A stretch of 64,000 nucleotides of DNA from Cyclobacterium roseum. Its GTDB lineage: Bacteria > Bacteroidota > Bacteroidia > Cytophagales > Cyclobacteriaceae. Positions 27,055 through 36,519 of the stretch are shown one piece after another. The notes below the pieces were generated by a model. It was not told the DNA's origin. It saw nothing but the letters and a program-made list of their open reading frames with translations, and did not search any database. The DNA lies in contig NZ_WNKF01000002.1 in the NCBI RefSeq assembly GCF_010119225.1, positions 496,001 through 560,000 of the forward strand. Reading direction: 5' to 3'. The translations under genes were made by a program, and so were the position numbers. The number at the start of each line of letters is the position of its first letter. Position 1 is the stretch's first letter.

Positions 27055-30000
27055 TTACTTTACGGTCTTTTCCATTGCCCGATATACTTCCTCCATGATA
27101 TTCGTACGGACATTCAGTTGATAAATGGTTCGGTTTTCTCTGGTAGGGTATACCCGATTGGACAAAAATACATATACCAATTCGCTTTCCGGATCGATCC
27201 AGGTGTAAATCCCCGTAAATCCCGAGTGCCCAAAACTGCTGACCGGCGCGCTAGCTGCTGCATTTCCATTGGGGTCTCCGGGTCGATTAGGGCGGTCAAA
27301 TCCCATGCCCCGGTAATTACCGTCCTCGCAGAACACACATTTGGAATAAGCATGCACCACCCCAGGGGCAATCAGTTGCTGCTTCGCATAGCTGCCGTCA
27401 TATAGGTACAAATGCATCAATTTCGCTACGTCGTTTGAAGTCCCGAAAAGCCCCGCATGCCCACTGATGCCTCCCAACATGGCTGCCCCTTCATCATGCA
27501 CGGTGCCATGCAGCAATTGCTTCCGGAATGCCGTGTCCACTTCGGTGGGAACAATCCGGTCCAACGGGTACTCTTGGTACGGGTTAAAGGTGAGCGTACC
27601 TGCACCCAATGGCTTGTATAGGTTTCGCTCCAGGTAGCTATAAAAATCTTCTCCCGTAATGGCCTCTATTACCCGGGGAGCCAGAATAAAGGATAGGTCG
27701 CTGTACACATACCCAGGCTCTTCATTCAAGGGGGAAGTTAATATCTCTTTGTAAATCTTACGGTTGTAATTGCGGTGGATATACAGGTTATCGGCCACTC
27801 TTATGGGAAACCTTCTGGAAGAATCCGACTTCATTGTAAACCATTTGAAACGTCCGTTTTTTCGCACGGTACTCATCCAGAACGGGATCCATGCGCGAAG
27901 TCTTGCCTGATGGGTAAGGATATCCCGGTACTTCAGGTGTTTCTTATTTGTGCCTCTAGCGGCAGGCAGATACGTTCCCAAGGTCTCGTTTTCGTCAAAT
28001 TTATTCAGCCCTTTCAGGTGCATGAATGCTGCCAGTGAAGTGCTGATCTTGGTTACGGAAGCCAGGTCGTACAAGTCATCCAGCCGGACTTCCTGCAGGG
28101 AATCGTAGGTATGGTATCCAAACGCTTTGTGATAAAAAACCTTGCCTTCTTTGGCGATCAGCACCTGCCCACCGGGAATGGCCTTTTTCCGAATCGCCAG
28201 GTCCATCAAAGAATCAATCCCATCCAAATACGAGGAATTGATTCCTACTCCTTCCGGTTGGGTATAGGCCATCCTGAACCCAGCTCTGGTCTGCAGCCCA
28301 TCTCCCAGTCCAAAGTGAGAATTGATAGCTACTGGCAATTTTCCCTTGGCTCCAATCCCTCCAAAAATCATTTGGCTGGCAAGGTCTTGTGTCAATGGAG
28401 TTTCCTGATAGGCTGCGATCAGGCCGTCTGCCTTTTCCAGTCCGGGTATTTTGCCCAGGCTGTAGACGTTTCCAAATACACTGATCACCACCGCATGATC
28501 CTCCATCAAAGTCCGTATCAAAACGACCATCTCCGGGCTGATTCCATATTGATTGTTTCCTTCCCGGATGCCCAATCCATGTAGCCCAATGAACAGCAAG
28601 GGGTAGTCCGACAGCTCCTGCTTCAACCGCTCCAGGGAGTCGAGATTACCCGATTTGGGAAAAGTGAAATGCGGCATGGGATTGTACCGCTCCAATCCCC
28701 GTTGAAAGTCCGTGATTTCGGAAGTTCCCAGGGACAAGGAGGCCATTTTCACATTTTCCAGCCCTTTGATGGGTAAGAGGTTATCCCGATTCCGAAGCAA
28801 GGTAAGCGAGCTTTCAGTCAATTTTCGACTTAGAAATTCCGCTTCGGAATTGGTAAGATCTGCCATCAGATGCTCTGTTTCGACGGGCTTAAAATCATCC
28901 AGCCCAAGCCAGGCTTTGGCCATCAGTACTTTAAGCACCCGTCGGTCAATTTCTTCCGCGCTGATTTCTCCCATTTCCAATACCTTTTTCACTTCCCGTA
29001 TGGTGGCAGGCACATCCATGGTATTGAGCATCATATCATTCCCTGCCAACAGGGCCTTGGCATCCACCACTCCGGGTGGGTAATACTTTGCCACTCCTTG
29101 CATGTTTAACGCATCGGTAAAGATCAGGCCTTCAAATCCCATTTCCTCTTTCAAAAGACCCGTTACAATGGGTTTGGAAAGCGTGGAAGCCAAATTGGGC
29201 GTTTCGTCAAAAACCGGGATCTGCATGTGGGCCACCATCACGCTCCCCAGCCCCTGATCCATCAATTTCCGGAACGGATACAGTTCAATCTCCTCCAACC
29301 GCTGTTTGGAGAAGTGAAGTACCGGCAGGCCGTAGTGGGAATCCACATCGGTATCGCCATGTCCTGGAAAATGCTTGGCCGAAGCCAGAATGCCCTGATC
29401 CTGCATGCCTTTCATGTAGGCCAGCGATTTGCGGGTCACATTTTCCTTGTCTTCTCCAAAGGATCGGAAACCGATGACCGGATTTCCGGGGTTATTGTTA
29501 ATGTCTACCACCGGTGCAAAATTGACATGGATACCGGCTCTCTTGGCCTGCCGGGCCACTTCCACTCCCATTTCATACAGCAGTTCCTCCTCTTCAATAC
29601 CCCCAAGGGCCATTTGATAGGGATACCTCACCGTGCTGTCCAGGCGCATGCGCAAACCCCACTCGCCATCCAGGCTGATCATAAGGGGGATTTTTGATTC
29701 CTGCTGAAACCGGTTGATCATGTGGGCTTGTCGTACCGGCCCACCCTGAAAAAAGATGATCCCTCCTACCCCATATTTTTTAACCAGATTGGATATCGAA
29801 TCCACATGGACCTGATCTTTATTGGAGTACGCCGGAATCATGATCAATTGGGCGATCTTTTCTTCCTGGCTCATGGTGGCCAACACCGAATCAGCCCAGG
29901 GGCTAAAGCGCTCATCCAAAAAAGGAGGACCTTGCTTTTGCCCAAAAAGGGGCATAAAGCTACCTAATAAGCAAGTTAAACCAATCAGTATATGAATCCC

Positions 30001-30069
30001 CGGATAGATAATCCGGCTTTTGGTAACAACCCTACCTCTTTGCATTCGATCTCTTTTGAATTGTTGCAT
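27055..30069 (-). CDS. GH3 beta-N-acetylhexosaminidase fused to a serine beta-lactamase-like domain
   Basis: A signal peptide (ending near LFGQ) is followed by a GH3 domain with the NagZ-type motif KHFPGHGDTDVDSH (about 230-243) and catalytic D319 in FTDALNMQG, then a GH3 C-terminal domain (about 400-590). From about 620 on there is a class C beta-lactamase-like domain with S671-x-x-K674 (ASVTK), YSD near 776 and the HSGFTG box near the end. The fused protein likely removes N-acetylglucosamine from muropeptides or chitin fragments, with the second domain acting as peptidase or esterase on the same wall fragments. This fusion is known in Bacteroidota; exact activities are inferred. Confidence 0.92.
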   Translation of the reverse strand: MQQFKRDRMQRGRVVTKSRIIYPGIHILIGLTCLLGSFMPLFGQKQGPPFLDERFSPWADSVLATMSQEEKIAQLIMIPAYSNKDQVHVDSISNLVKKYGVGGIIFFQGGPVRQAHMINRFQQESKIPLMISLDGEWGLRMRLDSTVRYPYQMALGGIEEEELLYEMGVEVARQAKRAGIHVNFAPVVDINNNPGNPVIGFRSFGEDKENVTRKSLAYMKGMQDQGILASAKHFPGHGDTDVDSHYGLPVLHFSKQRLEEIELYPFRKLMDQGLGSVMVAHMQIPVFDETPNLASTLSKPIVTGLLKEEMGFEGLIFTDALNMQGVAKYYPPGVVDAKALLAGNDMMLNTMDVPATIREVKKVLEMGEISAEEIDRRVLKVLMAKAWLGLDDFKPVETEHLMADLTNSEAEFLSRKLTESSLTLLRNRDNLLPIKGLENVKMASLSLGTSEITDFQRGLERYNPMPHFTFPKSGNLDSLERLKQELSDYPLLFIGLHGLGIREGNNQYGISPEMVVLIRTLMEDHAVVISVFGNVYSLGKIPGLEKADGLIAAYQETPLTQDLASQMIFGGIGAKGKLPVAINSHFGLGDGLQTRAGFRMAYTQPEGVGINSSYLDGIDSLMDLAIRKKAIPGGQVLIAKEGKVFYHKAFGYHTYDSLQEVRLDDLYDLASVTKISTSLAAFMHLKGLNKFDENETLGTYLPAARGTNKKHLKYRDILTHQARLRAWIPFWMSTVRKNGRFKWFTMKSDSSRRFPIRVADNLYIHRNYNRKIYKEILTSPLNEEPGYVYSDLSFILAPRVIEAITGEDFYSYLERNLYKPLGAGTLTFNPYQEYPLDRIVPTEVDTAFRKQLLHGTVHDEGAAMLGGISGHAGLFGTSNDVAKLMHLYLYDGSYAKQQLIAPGVVHAYSKCVFCEDGNYRGMGFDRPNRPGDPNGNAAASAPVSSFGHSGFTGIYTWIDPESELVYVFLSNRVYPTRENRTIYQLNVRTNIMEEVYRAMEKTVK

Positions 30070-30175
30070 TCTATTATTTCTTCGGAAAGATACCCATTTT
30101 GTGGCTTCTGATTGAAAAGGATTTAAAGAAAATAGCTATCATTGGGGATATTATTTTCAATTCAACCACCATGCC

Positions 30176-31630
30176 ATGAGTCCACTACTCGTCTTTGGCG
30201 TAATTGCCGGTTACTTTGCCCTACTACTGCTGATCAGTTACCTGACTTCTCTGAAGTCCGATAGCCTGACCTTTTATACTGGCAACAGGGAGTCTCCCTG
30301 GTTTTTGGTGGCATTCGGAATGGTGGGTGCCTCGCTTTCAGGAGTTACGTTTATTTCCGTTCCCGGCGAGGTGGGCAATACCCAGTGGGCGTACCTGCAA
30401 TTTGTGATGGGAAACATGGTCGGGTACGCGGTCATTGCCCTGGTATTGATTCCGCTATTCTACCGGCTTAATTTGATTTCCATTTACGAATACCTGAAAA
30501 GCCGCTTTGGTCGAAACACCTACCTTACCGGTGCTACTATATTTCTGATTTCCCAGACCATCGGTGCTTCCTTTCGTCTCTTCTTGGCGGCAACCGTTCT
30601 TCAAATTGCATTTTTTGATGCTTTTGGTGTCCCTTTTTATGCTTCCGTCTTTGTCACTATGATTCTGATCTGGCTGTATACCTACAAAAGCGGCATCAAA
30701 ACCATTGTGTGGACGGATACTTTGCAGACCAGTTTTCTGCTTTTAGCTGTCATTATTACCATCGCCGTGATCGCCGGGCAATTGGGTAAAAGTGCCGGGG
30801 ACATGCTGGCGATTGTCGGAGACAGTGAGCTATCCAATATCTTTGTCTGGGAGGGCAATACCAGTCAGAACTTCTTCAAGATGTTTGCCGGCGGGGTATT
30901 CATTACCATCGCCATGAATGGACTGGACCAAAACGTGATGCAGAAAAACCTCACCTGCCGCAACCAAAAGGATGCCCAGAAAAACATCTTTTGGTTTGCC
31001 ATTACTTTCTTTTTCTCCAATCTCCTGTTTCTCGCGCTGGGGGTGCTGCTTTACCATTACGCAGCCGTCAACGGATTGGACTTGCCCGGCGCTACGGACG
31101 AACTCTTTCCCAGCCTGGCTTTAAACCATTTTGGCACGCTGGCGGGAGTGGTGTTTCTGTTGGGAATCACGGCTGCTGCTTTTTCCAGTGCGGATTCTGC
31201 GCTCACCGCTCTGACCACTTCCTTTTGCATCGATATCATTGACCTGCCAGCCAAAAAGGAAAGCAATCAGGACTTAACACGAAGGTGGATCCATATCGGT
31301 TTTACCTTTTTGGTATTTTTGACCATTGTCGTTTTCAACGAAGTGAACGACCGCAGTGTAGTAAGTGCGGTGTTTAAGGCCGCCGGATTTACCTATGGCC
31401 CCCTGCTGGGGCTGTTTGCCTTTGGGCTAACGAACCCGCTCGCGGTCCGCGACCGCCTGGTGCCGTATATCTGTCTGCTGAGCCCGGCCCTTTCTTTCGT
31501 TTTGGACTGGAATTCCGCCCGATGGTTTGATGGCTTTCAGTTTGGTTTTGAAATCCTGCTGGTCAACGCTGCCATCACCTACCTTGGATTGCTGCTGACC
31601 GCGCAGAAGCAGCCTAGCGCATCAGACTGA
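30176..31630 (+). CDS. Sodium:solute symporter family transporter
   Basis: The 484-residue protein has about 13 membrane segments and the SSS family signatures FISVPGEVGNTQWAY in the second helix region and GITAAAFSSADSALTALTTS in the eighth, where the conserved serines bind sodium. The substrate is not predictable. It is divergent from the GH3/beta-lactamase gene with a 106-base gap, so uptake of sugars released by that enzyme is a reasonable but unproven idea. The 3' end overlaps the small membrane protein gene on the other strand by 17 bases. Confidence 0.93.
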   Translation: MSPLLVFGVIAGYFALLLLISYLTSLKSDSLTFYTGNRESPWFLVAFGMVGASLSGVTFISVPGEVGNTQWAYLQFVMGNMVGYAVIALVLIPLFYRLNLISIYEYLKSRFGRNTYLTGATIFLISQTIGASFRLFLAATVLQIAFFDAFGVPFYASVFVTMILIWLYTYKSGIKTIVWTDTLQTSFLLLAVIITIAVIAGQLGKSAGDMLAIVGDSELSNIFVWEGNTSQNFFKMFAGGVFITIAMNGLDQNVMQKNLTCRNQKDAQKNIFWFAITFFFSNLLFLALGVLLYHYAAVNGLDLPGATDELFPSLALNHFGTLAGVVFLLGITAAAFSSADSALTALTTSFCIDIIDLPAKKESNQDLTRRWIHIGFTFLVFLTIVVFNEVNDRSVVSAVFKAAGFTYGPLLGLFAFGLTNPLAVRDRLVPYICLLSPALSFVLDWNSARWFDGFQFGFEILLVNAAITYLGLLLTAQKQPSASD

Positions 31631-31808
31631 AGGGCAGCATAAACAAGGCAAAGATCATGGATAAGGTCAGGGTGACCCCCAAACCCAATAGCCGAAAGGG
31701 CAACAGGATCAGCCAGATCAAGGGATAAAGCAAAAGCAGCAGCAATGCAATAGGCCAGCAAAGCACAAAAAGAATGGCCCACAGGACCAGACCGGTAAAT
31801 AGTCTCAT
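31614..31808 (-). CDS. Small hydrophobic membrane protein, 64 residues
   Basis: The protein is almost wholly hydrophobic, with MRLFTGLVLWAILFVLCWP, a WLILLPFRLLG middle and a second helix, so two membrane segments are likely. ATG at 31808 is preferred over an upstream reading, which would add a hydrophilic stretch not resembling anything. I recall similar short proteins in other Bacteroidota, with unknown role. A perfect palindrome (31853-31872) lies 45 bases upstream and may be its operator. Confidence 0.65.
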   Translation of the reverse strand: MRLFTGLVLWAILFVLCWPIALLLLLLYPLIWLILLPFRLLGLGVTLTLSMIFALFMLPFSLMR

Positions 31809-32251
31809 GGTGAATTGATTCAATGGTGGTTTACTTTCCCTTCCAATGGCGTGCCTGTTTTGTAAAACAGGCGAATCGCTACCTTCAAGGTGATTTTCGG
31901 TCTTTGACACTCCGATACCTGTTCACTTTCGAACATCAAGTTGTCCGAAAAGAAACGGTTGGAAGTCATATTACGACCGCCTCCAGAAAGGCTTTACTTC
32001 GGATCCTATTTGGATAGAAAGATATAAATTTACGAATGACGGCTTCTGAAGAATCCCAAGACCGGATAAAAGAACCCTTTTGAAGGTAGCTATTCCTATG
32101 GATTATAATTTTATGCTTATAAAAAATGTTAAGCCGAAAAAAGGAGTAAACGGACCCAATCAAATCGCAAAAAAATTAAAAAAATTTCCCCTTTCCCTCA
32201 ACAGTTTTTTGCCGATCTTCGTCTAGGAATCAAAACCAAAAACGACATCCC
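31809..32251. other. Intergenic region with a perfect 20-bp palindrome
   Basis: This 443-base gap between divergent genes has no convincing reading frame. The palindrome at 31853-31872 is the only clear structure. The lipoprotein gene promoter probably lies in the last 100 AT-rich bases. Confidence 0.45.
31853..31872. promoter_or_regulatory. Perfect 9-bp inverted repeat, possible operator
   Basis: GCCTGTTTT-GT-AAAACAGGC is a perfect palindrome with a 2-base centre. The small centre favours a dimeric repressor site over an RNA hairpin. It lies 45 bases before the ATG of the 64-residue membrane protein. Confidence 0.45.
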
Positions 32252-32665
32252 ATGAAAACAACCGTATTTACTTTTGTGTTTGGCTTGCTGCTTTTTTCCT
32301 GCATGGAAGAGGAAAGCCTTTCGGCCCTGCAATCCGGTCCCGTTCCGGTAGGCAACTGGAGTAATCTGGAGTACCAGGAAAATGGTATCGCCATGGAAAA
32401 GGTAGACGAACTGCAGGAAAACACCTATGGTTACCGCTTTTTTAGTAATGGAAAATTGATCCATCGAGCCAATAGCGGATGGTGCGGCACCCCTCCCATC
32501 GTGACCAATGACTACGAAGGAACCTGGGAAAGAAACGGGGAAATAATCCGGCTAGAAGCAGGATTTTGGGGAGGAACACAGATTCAGGAACTAAAGATTA
32601 TCAACGAAACCACCTCTTCGCTACTTCTGGAGGAAATAAGTAGCGAATGGATTACGGAGGAATAA
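32252..32665 (+). CDS. Small lipoprotein of unknown function
   Basis: The 137-residue protein has a lipoprotein signal (FVFGLLLFSC) and a compact beta-rich domain with GNWSNLEYQ, YEGTWERNGEIIRLEAGFWG and a C-terminal strand. The pattern of a GxW near the start and repeated strands resembles lipocalin-like small lipoproteins, but I do not recognise a family. It ends in a terminator at 32684 and stands alone. Confidence 0.75.
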   Translation: MKTTVFTFVFGLLLFSCMEEESLSALQSGPVPVGNWSNLEYQENGIAMEKVDELQENTYGYRFFSNGKLIHRANSGWCGTPPIVTNDYEGTWERNGEIIRLEAGFWGGTQIQELKIINETTSSLLLEEISSEWITEE

Positions 32666-32683
32666 ACACCAAGTTCATGAAAA

Positions 32684-32727
32684 TCATGTCCCGGGCTAAA
32701 ACAATTGGTTCCGGGCATTTTTTTTTA
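32684..32727 (+). terminator. Rho-independent terminator after the small lipoprotein gene
   Basis: CATGTCCCGG pairs with CCGGGCAT (one bulged base) across a 17-base loop and is followed by nine T residues. Confidence 0.65.
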
Positions 32728-33304
32728 CTGGCAGGCACTTCTCGCCAGGAGCCCCCTTCGAAGTGACGGTAACAGGCAGCCTACTGGGGAGGAACGCAAA
32801 CGGCTGAATAGCTTCTCATAAGGAAGTCCATCCTTACCAATCCAGGCAGTCCACAAAATTTGCTAGTTGCTTGCCCCATTTTTATCGACGATTCAATCGA
32901 TGATAATGGGGAGAATGAAAGTCGAAGAAATTTCACCAATAAAAGTCGCTCCGCTTACCTTTGGAAGGTTAAGAACAGCAAATAATGGGTTTTTATACCG
33001 GACAAGGTTAGAAATAATACCTCAGCGCAAGATTCGGTTGGTTGAGGAAGCCCTCCACTTCAAAACCCCATCCATGGTATTGCTGCGTGTCGACACTATT
33101 ATACGGCCTTCTTCTATCGTAAACCCTAAATAACTCAGCGTCTAAAAAAACCAATTCAAAACTGAATTTTTCATGGGGGAAAAAAGCCAGACCTAAATTC
33201 CAAATAGAACCTGCCAGATTTCAAGTAAAACTACTAACTTAACATACTCTTAACAGCCGATGCAAAAAAAACCTTGTTCTACCAAGTATCAAAATCCATC
33301 ATAA
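32728..33304. other. Intergenic region without recognised gene
   Basis: This stretch has only short open frames without family resemblance, including an 88-codon plus-strand stretch at 32867-33133 that has no plausible start context. No repeat or hairpin of note is seen. Confidence 0.4.
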
Positions 33305-34177
33305 ATGAAAACCTGTTTCACCTGTATCATTTTACTTATCTTTTCAGCCATGAGCAACGCACAAGGTACCGACACCCTTTACCTATGGCCAGGCACGGTC
33401 CCCGGCGAAACGGAGGCGAAACATCCGCCCGTTCAAACAGCCAATAACAGCGGAAATGTCACCCGACTGACCGATGTGACTGACCCGGCATTGGTAGTAT
33501 TCGAACCCAAAGGACCGTCCAATGGTGCCAGTGTCATCATTTGTCCGGGTGGGGGCTATAATATCCTGGCCATTGACAAAGAAGGGTACGAGGTAGCGGA
33601 GTGGTTTAACCAACTGGGATTTACGGCGTTTGTGCTCCAATATCGAGTTCCGGACAAACGGGAACCTGCCCTCTATGACCTGCAGCGGGCCATCCGCCTG
33701 ATACGTAGCAGGGCCAGCGATTGGAAGCTGGACCCGAAGCGATTGGGAGTGATTGGCTTTTCGGCCGGCGGCAGCCTGGCAGCCCGGGCCAGTACGCGTT
33801 TTGGAGAAAGGACCTATACACCCGTCGATGCGCTGGACAGCCTTTCGGCCCGTCCGGATTTTGCCCTGCTGATTTATCCGGCCTACCTGGACGAAGGAAA
33901 AGATCGCAGCCTGACCCCAGAACTAAGCTTAAGTGAGCATACCCCTCCCCAGTTTCTCTTCGGTACAGCGGATGATCCCTACGGAAACAGCTCCCTTGTG
34001 ATGGCAGGAGGCCTTCGGGACCAGAACCTTCCCGTTACCTTGCATTTCCTTTCGGAAGGCGGTCACGGCTACGGCATGCGAAAAGGAAACCTGGCTGCTG
34101 AAACCTGGCCCGGCCTCGCTGAAAAATGGCTTCGGCAACTCGTTTTGGACAATAGCCAGCCGCTAATGCCACAATAA
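33305..34177 (+). CDS. Secreted alpha/beta hydrolase (BD-FAE/acetyl-xylan esterase-like)
   Basis: A signal peptide is cleaved at SNAQ. The hydrolase has an oxyanion motif CPGGGYNILA, nucleophile serine in GFSAGGSLA, the acid in FGTADDPYG and histidine in EGGHGYG. This is the form of secreted carbohydrate esterases related to BD-FAE and acetyl-xylan esterases, which remove acetyl or feruloyl groups from plant polymers. The substrate is inferred only from family. The MscS gene follows after 12 bases, probably in one transcript. Confidence 0.87.
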   Translation: MKTCFTCIILLIFSAMSNAQGTDTLYLWPGTVPGETEAKHPPVQTANNSGNVTRLTDVTDPALVVFEPKGPSNGASVIICPGGGYNILAIDKEGYEVAEWFNQLGFTAFVLQYRVPDKREPALYDLQRAIRLIRSRASDWKLDPKRLGVIGFSAGGSLAARASTRFGERTYTPVDALDSLSARPDFALLIYPAYLDEGKDRSLTPELSLSEHTPPQFLFGTADDPYGNSSLVMAGGLRDQNLPVTLHFLSEGGHGYGMRKGNLAAETWPGLAEKWLRQLVLDNSQPLMPQ

Positions 34178-34189
34178 CAATCGAGCACC

Positions 34190-35068
34190 ATGAACTTTAA
34201 CGAATCCCTGGAAAAACTAACTACTCTCCTGACGGGCGACCTGGCGGATCTGCGGCAATTGCTTGTAGCACTGCTGATCGGTTTGGTGATTTTTGTGTTT
34301 TTTATTTACCTGTCCCGATGGATAAAAAGACTTGTGCTTAGCCGGCTGAATAAAAGGACGGAGGACAGCTTATTAACAAGTTTTATCGCCGGAAGCATCC
34401 GACTGCTAATCATGCTTTTCGGCATTACCCTGGTATTGCGATTTCTGGGACTTACGGGTGTTGTCAGCGGGATACTGGCGGGAGCGGGTATCACTGCCTT
34501 TATCATAGGCTTTGCACTGAAGGATATTGGGGAAAACTTTCTGGCAGGCATCCTGCTGGCCTTCAAAAGGCCCTTTAAGATTGGAGATCTGGTCGAGATT
34601 CAGGGACTGAGTGGCAGGGTCCGCGCCCTGAACCTCCGAGACACGCAGATTAAAACCCTGGACGGTAAGGATGTCTTTCTCCCCAATGCTTCTATTATTA
34701 AAAGCCCCTTAATCAATTACACCATTGACGGATATTTGAGTTATGGTTTTAAATTGGGATTGGGCTACGGCTCTGATTACCGGAAGGCCTTGGCCCTTAT
34801 CCTCACTACCCTAAAAGCGGTGCCAGGGGTGTTGGCAGGTAAAAAGGGACCTGCCGTATTTGTAACCGATATGGGGGATAGCAATTTGCAAGTGCAGGTC
34901 AGTTATTGGGTAAACACCTATAATAAAAAACATTCCGACGTTCAGGTGCGCTCACAGGCCATTCTGTCCGTGCTGGAGGCCCTGGAAGGGGCGGGTTACC
35001 CCTTGCCAGGGACGATTATCGAACTGAAGGGCCCTTTTTCCCCGGAAGAAGGCAACCTTGGGGGATAG
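34190..35068 (+). CDS. Small-conductance mechanosensitive channel (MscS family)
   Basis: The 292-residue protein has three membrane helices (about 20-40, 62-82, 90-115). The third is the glycine/alanine-rich pore helix (VVSGILAGAGITAFIIGFAL), followed by the conserved IGDLVEIQGLSGRV and NLRDTQIKTLDG of the MscS beta domain and the VFLPNASIIKSP segment. It opens under membrane tension to release solutes. It follows the esterase at 12 bases. Confidence 0.94.
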   Translation: MNFNESLEKLTTLLTGDLADLRQLLVALLIGLVIFVFFIYLSRWIKRLVLSRLNKRTEDSLLTSFIAGSIRLLIMLFGITLVLRFLGLTGVVSGILAGAGITAFIIGFALKDIGENFLAGILLAFKRPFKIGDLVEIQGLSGRVRALNLRDTQIKTLDGKDVFLPNASIIKSPLINYTIDGYLSYGFKLGLGYGSDYRKALALILTTLKAVPGVLAGKKGPAVFVTDMGDSNLQVQVSYWVNTYNKKHSDVQVRSQAILSVLEALEGAGYPLPGTIIELKGPFSPEEGNLGG

Positions 35069-35098
35069 AACAGAGGAGATGTTTAACTCCTGATATGC

Positions 35099-35740
35099 TT
35101 ATCTCAGCTGTTCCATTTCCGTCAGGGTTTCTTCCAGCTTTTTAAAAACACGCCCATATACCAACCGAACGTCCCACTGGTAGATTTTGCCCGAAAAATA
35201 TACCATCAATAGCGTTAACAGTCCCATCAGGACCAAACCGATTAAGGGAAAACTTCCAACAAAGGTCAAGCCCGGAAACTGTTGCTGTACTTTTAGGGCA
35301 AGTTCGGGCTCCCGGGTCCAGGCGGATGCGATGGTACTGCAGGCGATTAGAAAATATACTGGATAGGTATAGCGTACTACTTTCTGATTTCTAGCCAGGG
35401 AATTTTTTAGCCATTGATCAAAGGACTTGAGGTAATCAAAGCTAGTTGCCCCCTGATTCAGATCTTTGATTCCCTGCATTTGACGTTTACTGTACCATGC
35501 CGTCAGCAAAAGCAGCATGGATACAGCCAATCCCAACCAAAGGACGTCCAGAAAATAATATACCAGTGGGATCAGTAGTGCCATGGTGACTATAGCCGTT
35601 ATGTTTGCCCTAAACAATCGTTTCATCCGGTCAATCAAATGAATCGACTTTTGATTGTACAAATCGTTTATCTTGGGAGCTACCAGGCTTTTCTCATGTA
35701 GAAAACCCTCTTTCCATACTGCTTCAATTGAATTTTTCAT
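35099..35740 (-). CDS. Membrane protein paired with ECF sigma factor (possible anti-sigma)
   Basis: The 213-residue protein has a soluble N-terminal part of about 45 residues, two membrane segments near 45-80, a soluble loop and two more near 125-145 and 155-180. Its start overlaps the sigma factor gene by 17 bases. That coupling and an N-terminal cytoplasmic segment suggest an anti-sigma-like role, but it lacks the zinc motif of ZAS proteins and the FecR domain. Similar proteins follow ECF sigma genes in Cytophagales. Confidence 0.7.
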   Translation of the reverse strand: MKNSIEAVWKEGFLHEKSLVAPKINDLYNQKSIHLIDRMKRLFRANITAIVTMALLIPLVYYFLDVLWLGLAVSMLLLLTAWYSKRQMQGIKDLNQGATSFDYLKSFDQWLKNSLARNQKVVRYTYPVYFLIACSTIASAWTREPELALKVQQQFPGLTFVGSFPLIGLVLMGLLTLLMVYFSGKIYQWDVRLVYGRVFKKLEETLTEMEQLR

Positions 35741-36218
35741 CGTATATTTTTTTTAATCTTTCTTTAATTCGGTTTATTCTTACGCCAATACTATTGGGAT
35801 TAGTCCCTAATATTTCCGAAATCTCCTGGTAGGTCTTTTCTTCCAGGTACAGGAGGATCACCGCCCGATCTACTTCTGACAGGTGTTTGATCGCTGCATA
35901 CAATTGATTTAGGGATTCGTTTTCAAAGGCCCTGCTTTCAATCATAACGGTATCAGGCAATGCCTCTGAGGCAAAGAAGGTTTTCCCCGCTTTCTTCCTT
36001 TTTTTGAGAAGGGTCAAACAAACGTTCAAGGCTATCCGATACACCCAGGTAGACCATTCGCATTGGCCCTTGAAATTACCCCTGCTCCTCCAGAGTTGGA
36101 GGCATACTTCCTGGTAGTAGTCTTCATAATCCTCCTGGGAATTGGTATACGCCCTGCACAGCTTAATGATGATGGCGGTAAAGGGCAGTATGGATACCTG
36201 GTAGAAGTCCTTACTCAT
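35724..36218 (-). CDS. ECF-type RNA polymerase sigma factor
   Basis: The 164-residue protein has sigma-70 region 2 (about 20-85, with DYYQEVCLQLWR and WSTWVYRIALN) and region 4 (about 108-160, a helix-turn-helix with YLEEKTYQEISEILG and IGVRINRIKERLKK). It binds core polymerase and directs it to specific promoters. It is the first gene of a pair with the membrane protein. No SusC/TonB gene is next to it, unlike FecI-type systems. Confidence 0.93.
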   Translation of the reverse strand: MSKDFYQVSILPFTAIIIKLCRAYTNSQEDYEDYYQEVCLQLWRSRGNFKGQCEWSTWVYRIALNVCLTLLKKRKKAGKTFFASEALPDTVMIESRAFENESLNQLYAAIKHLSEVDRAVILLYLEEKTYQEISEILGTNPNSIGVRINRIKERLKKIYDEKFN

Positions 36219-36519
36219 CTGGGTAATTTTAGCATCCTATCCGTTCCTTCCTCCATCCCGAATGGACCCATGGTGGGCACAATGGTTGACGTAGCCAGAA
36301 ACTGACTGAAAATTTGCCAGCAGAAACGCAGGTTTTTTGCCTTTTAAAGGGCGTTTCACCTTGTAATCTGACCTGAAAGCCAGAAAGGAAATCAAATAAG
36401 TCTTTGAGGGTGTTTTCTTCATGATTTGGATCTTTTCTTTAGTTAGTGGCCAAAGTCAAAAAACATTACACCCTGCCGGATTCTTTTTCAAAAAACCCCA
36501 TGATCTTAATCTTTATGTT
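36219..36519. other. Intergenic region, no convincing gene
   Basis: A 61-codon open stretch on the minus strand (36237-36422) has no family resemblance. The hairpin GCCTTTTAAAGGGC near 36340 is the only structure. The sigma factor promoter must lie here. Confidence 0.35.

Noticed and set aside
32867-33133. 88-codon plus-strand frame
   Set aside because: It lacks a plausible start context and any recognisable motif, and sits in a non-conserved-looking gap.
36237-36422. 61-codon minus-strand frame before the sigma factor gene
   Set aside because: Composition is not convincing and it overlaps the likely promoter region of the sigma factor.
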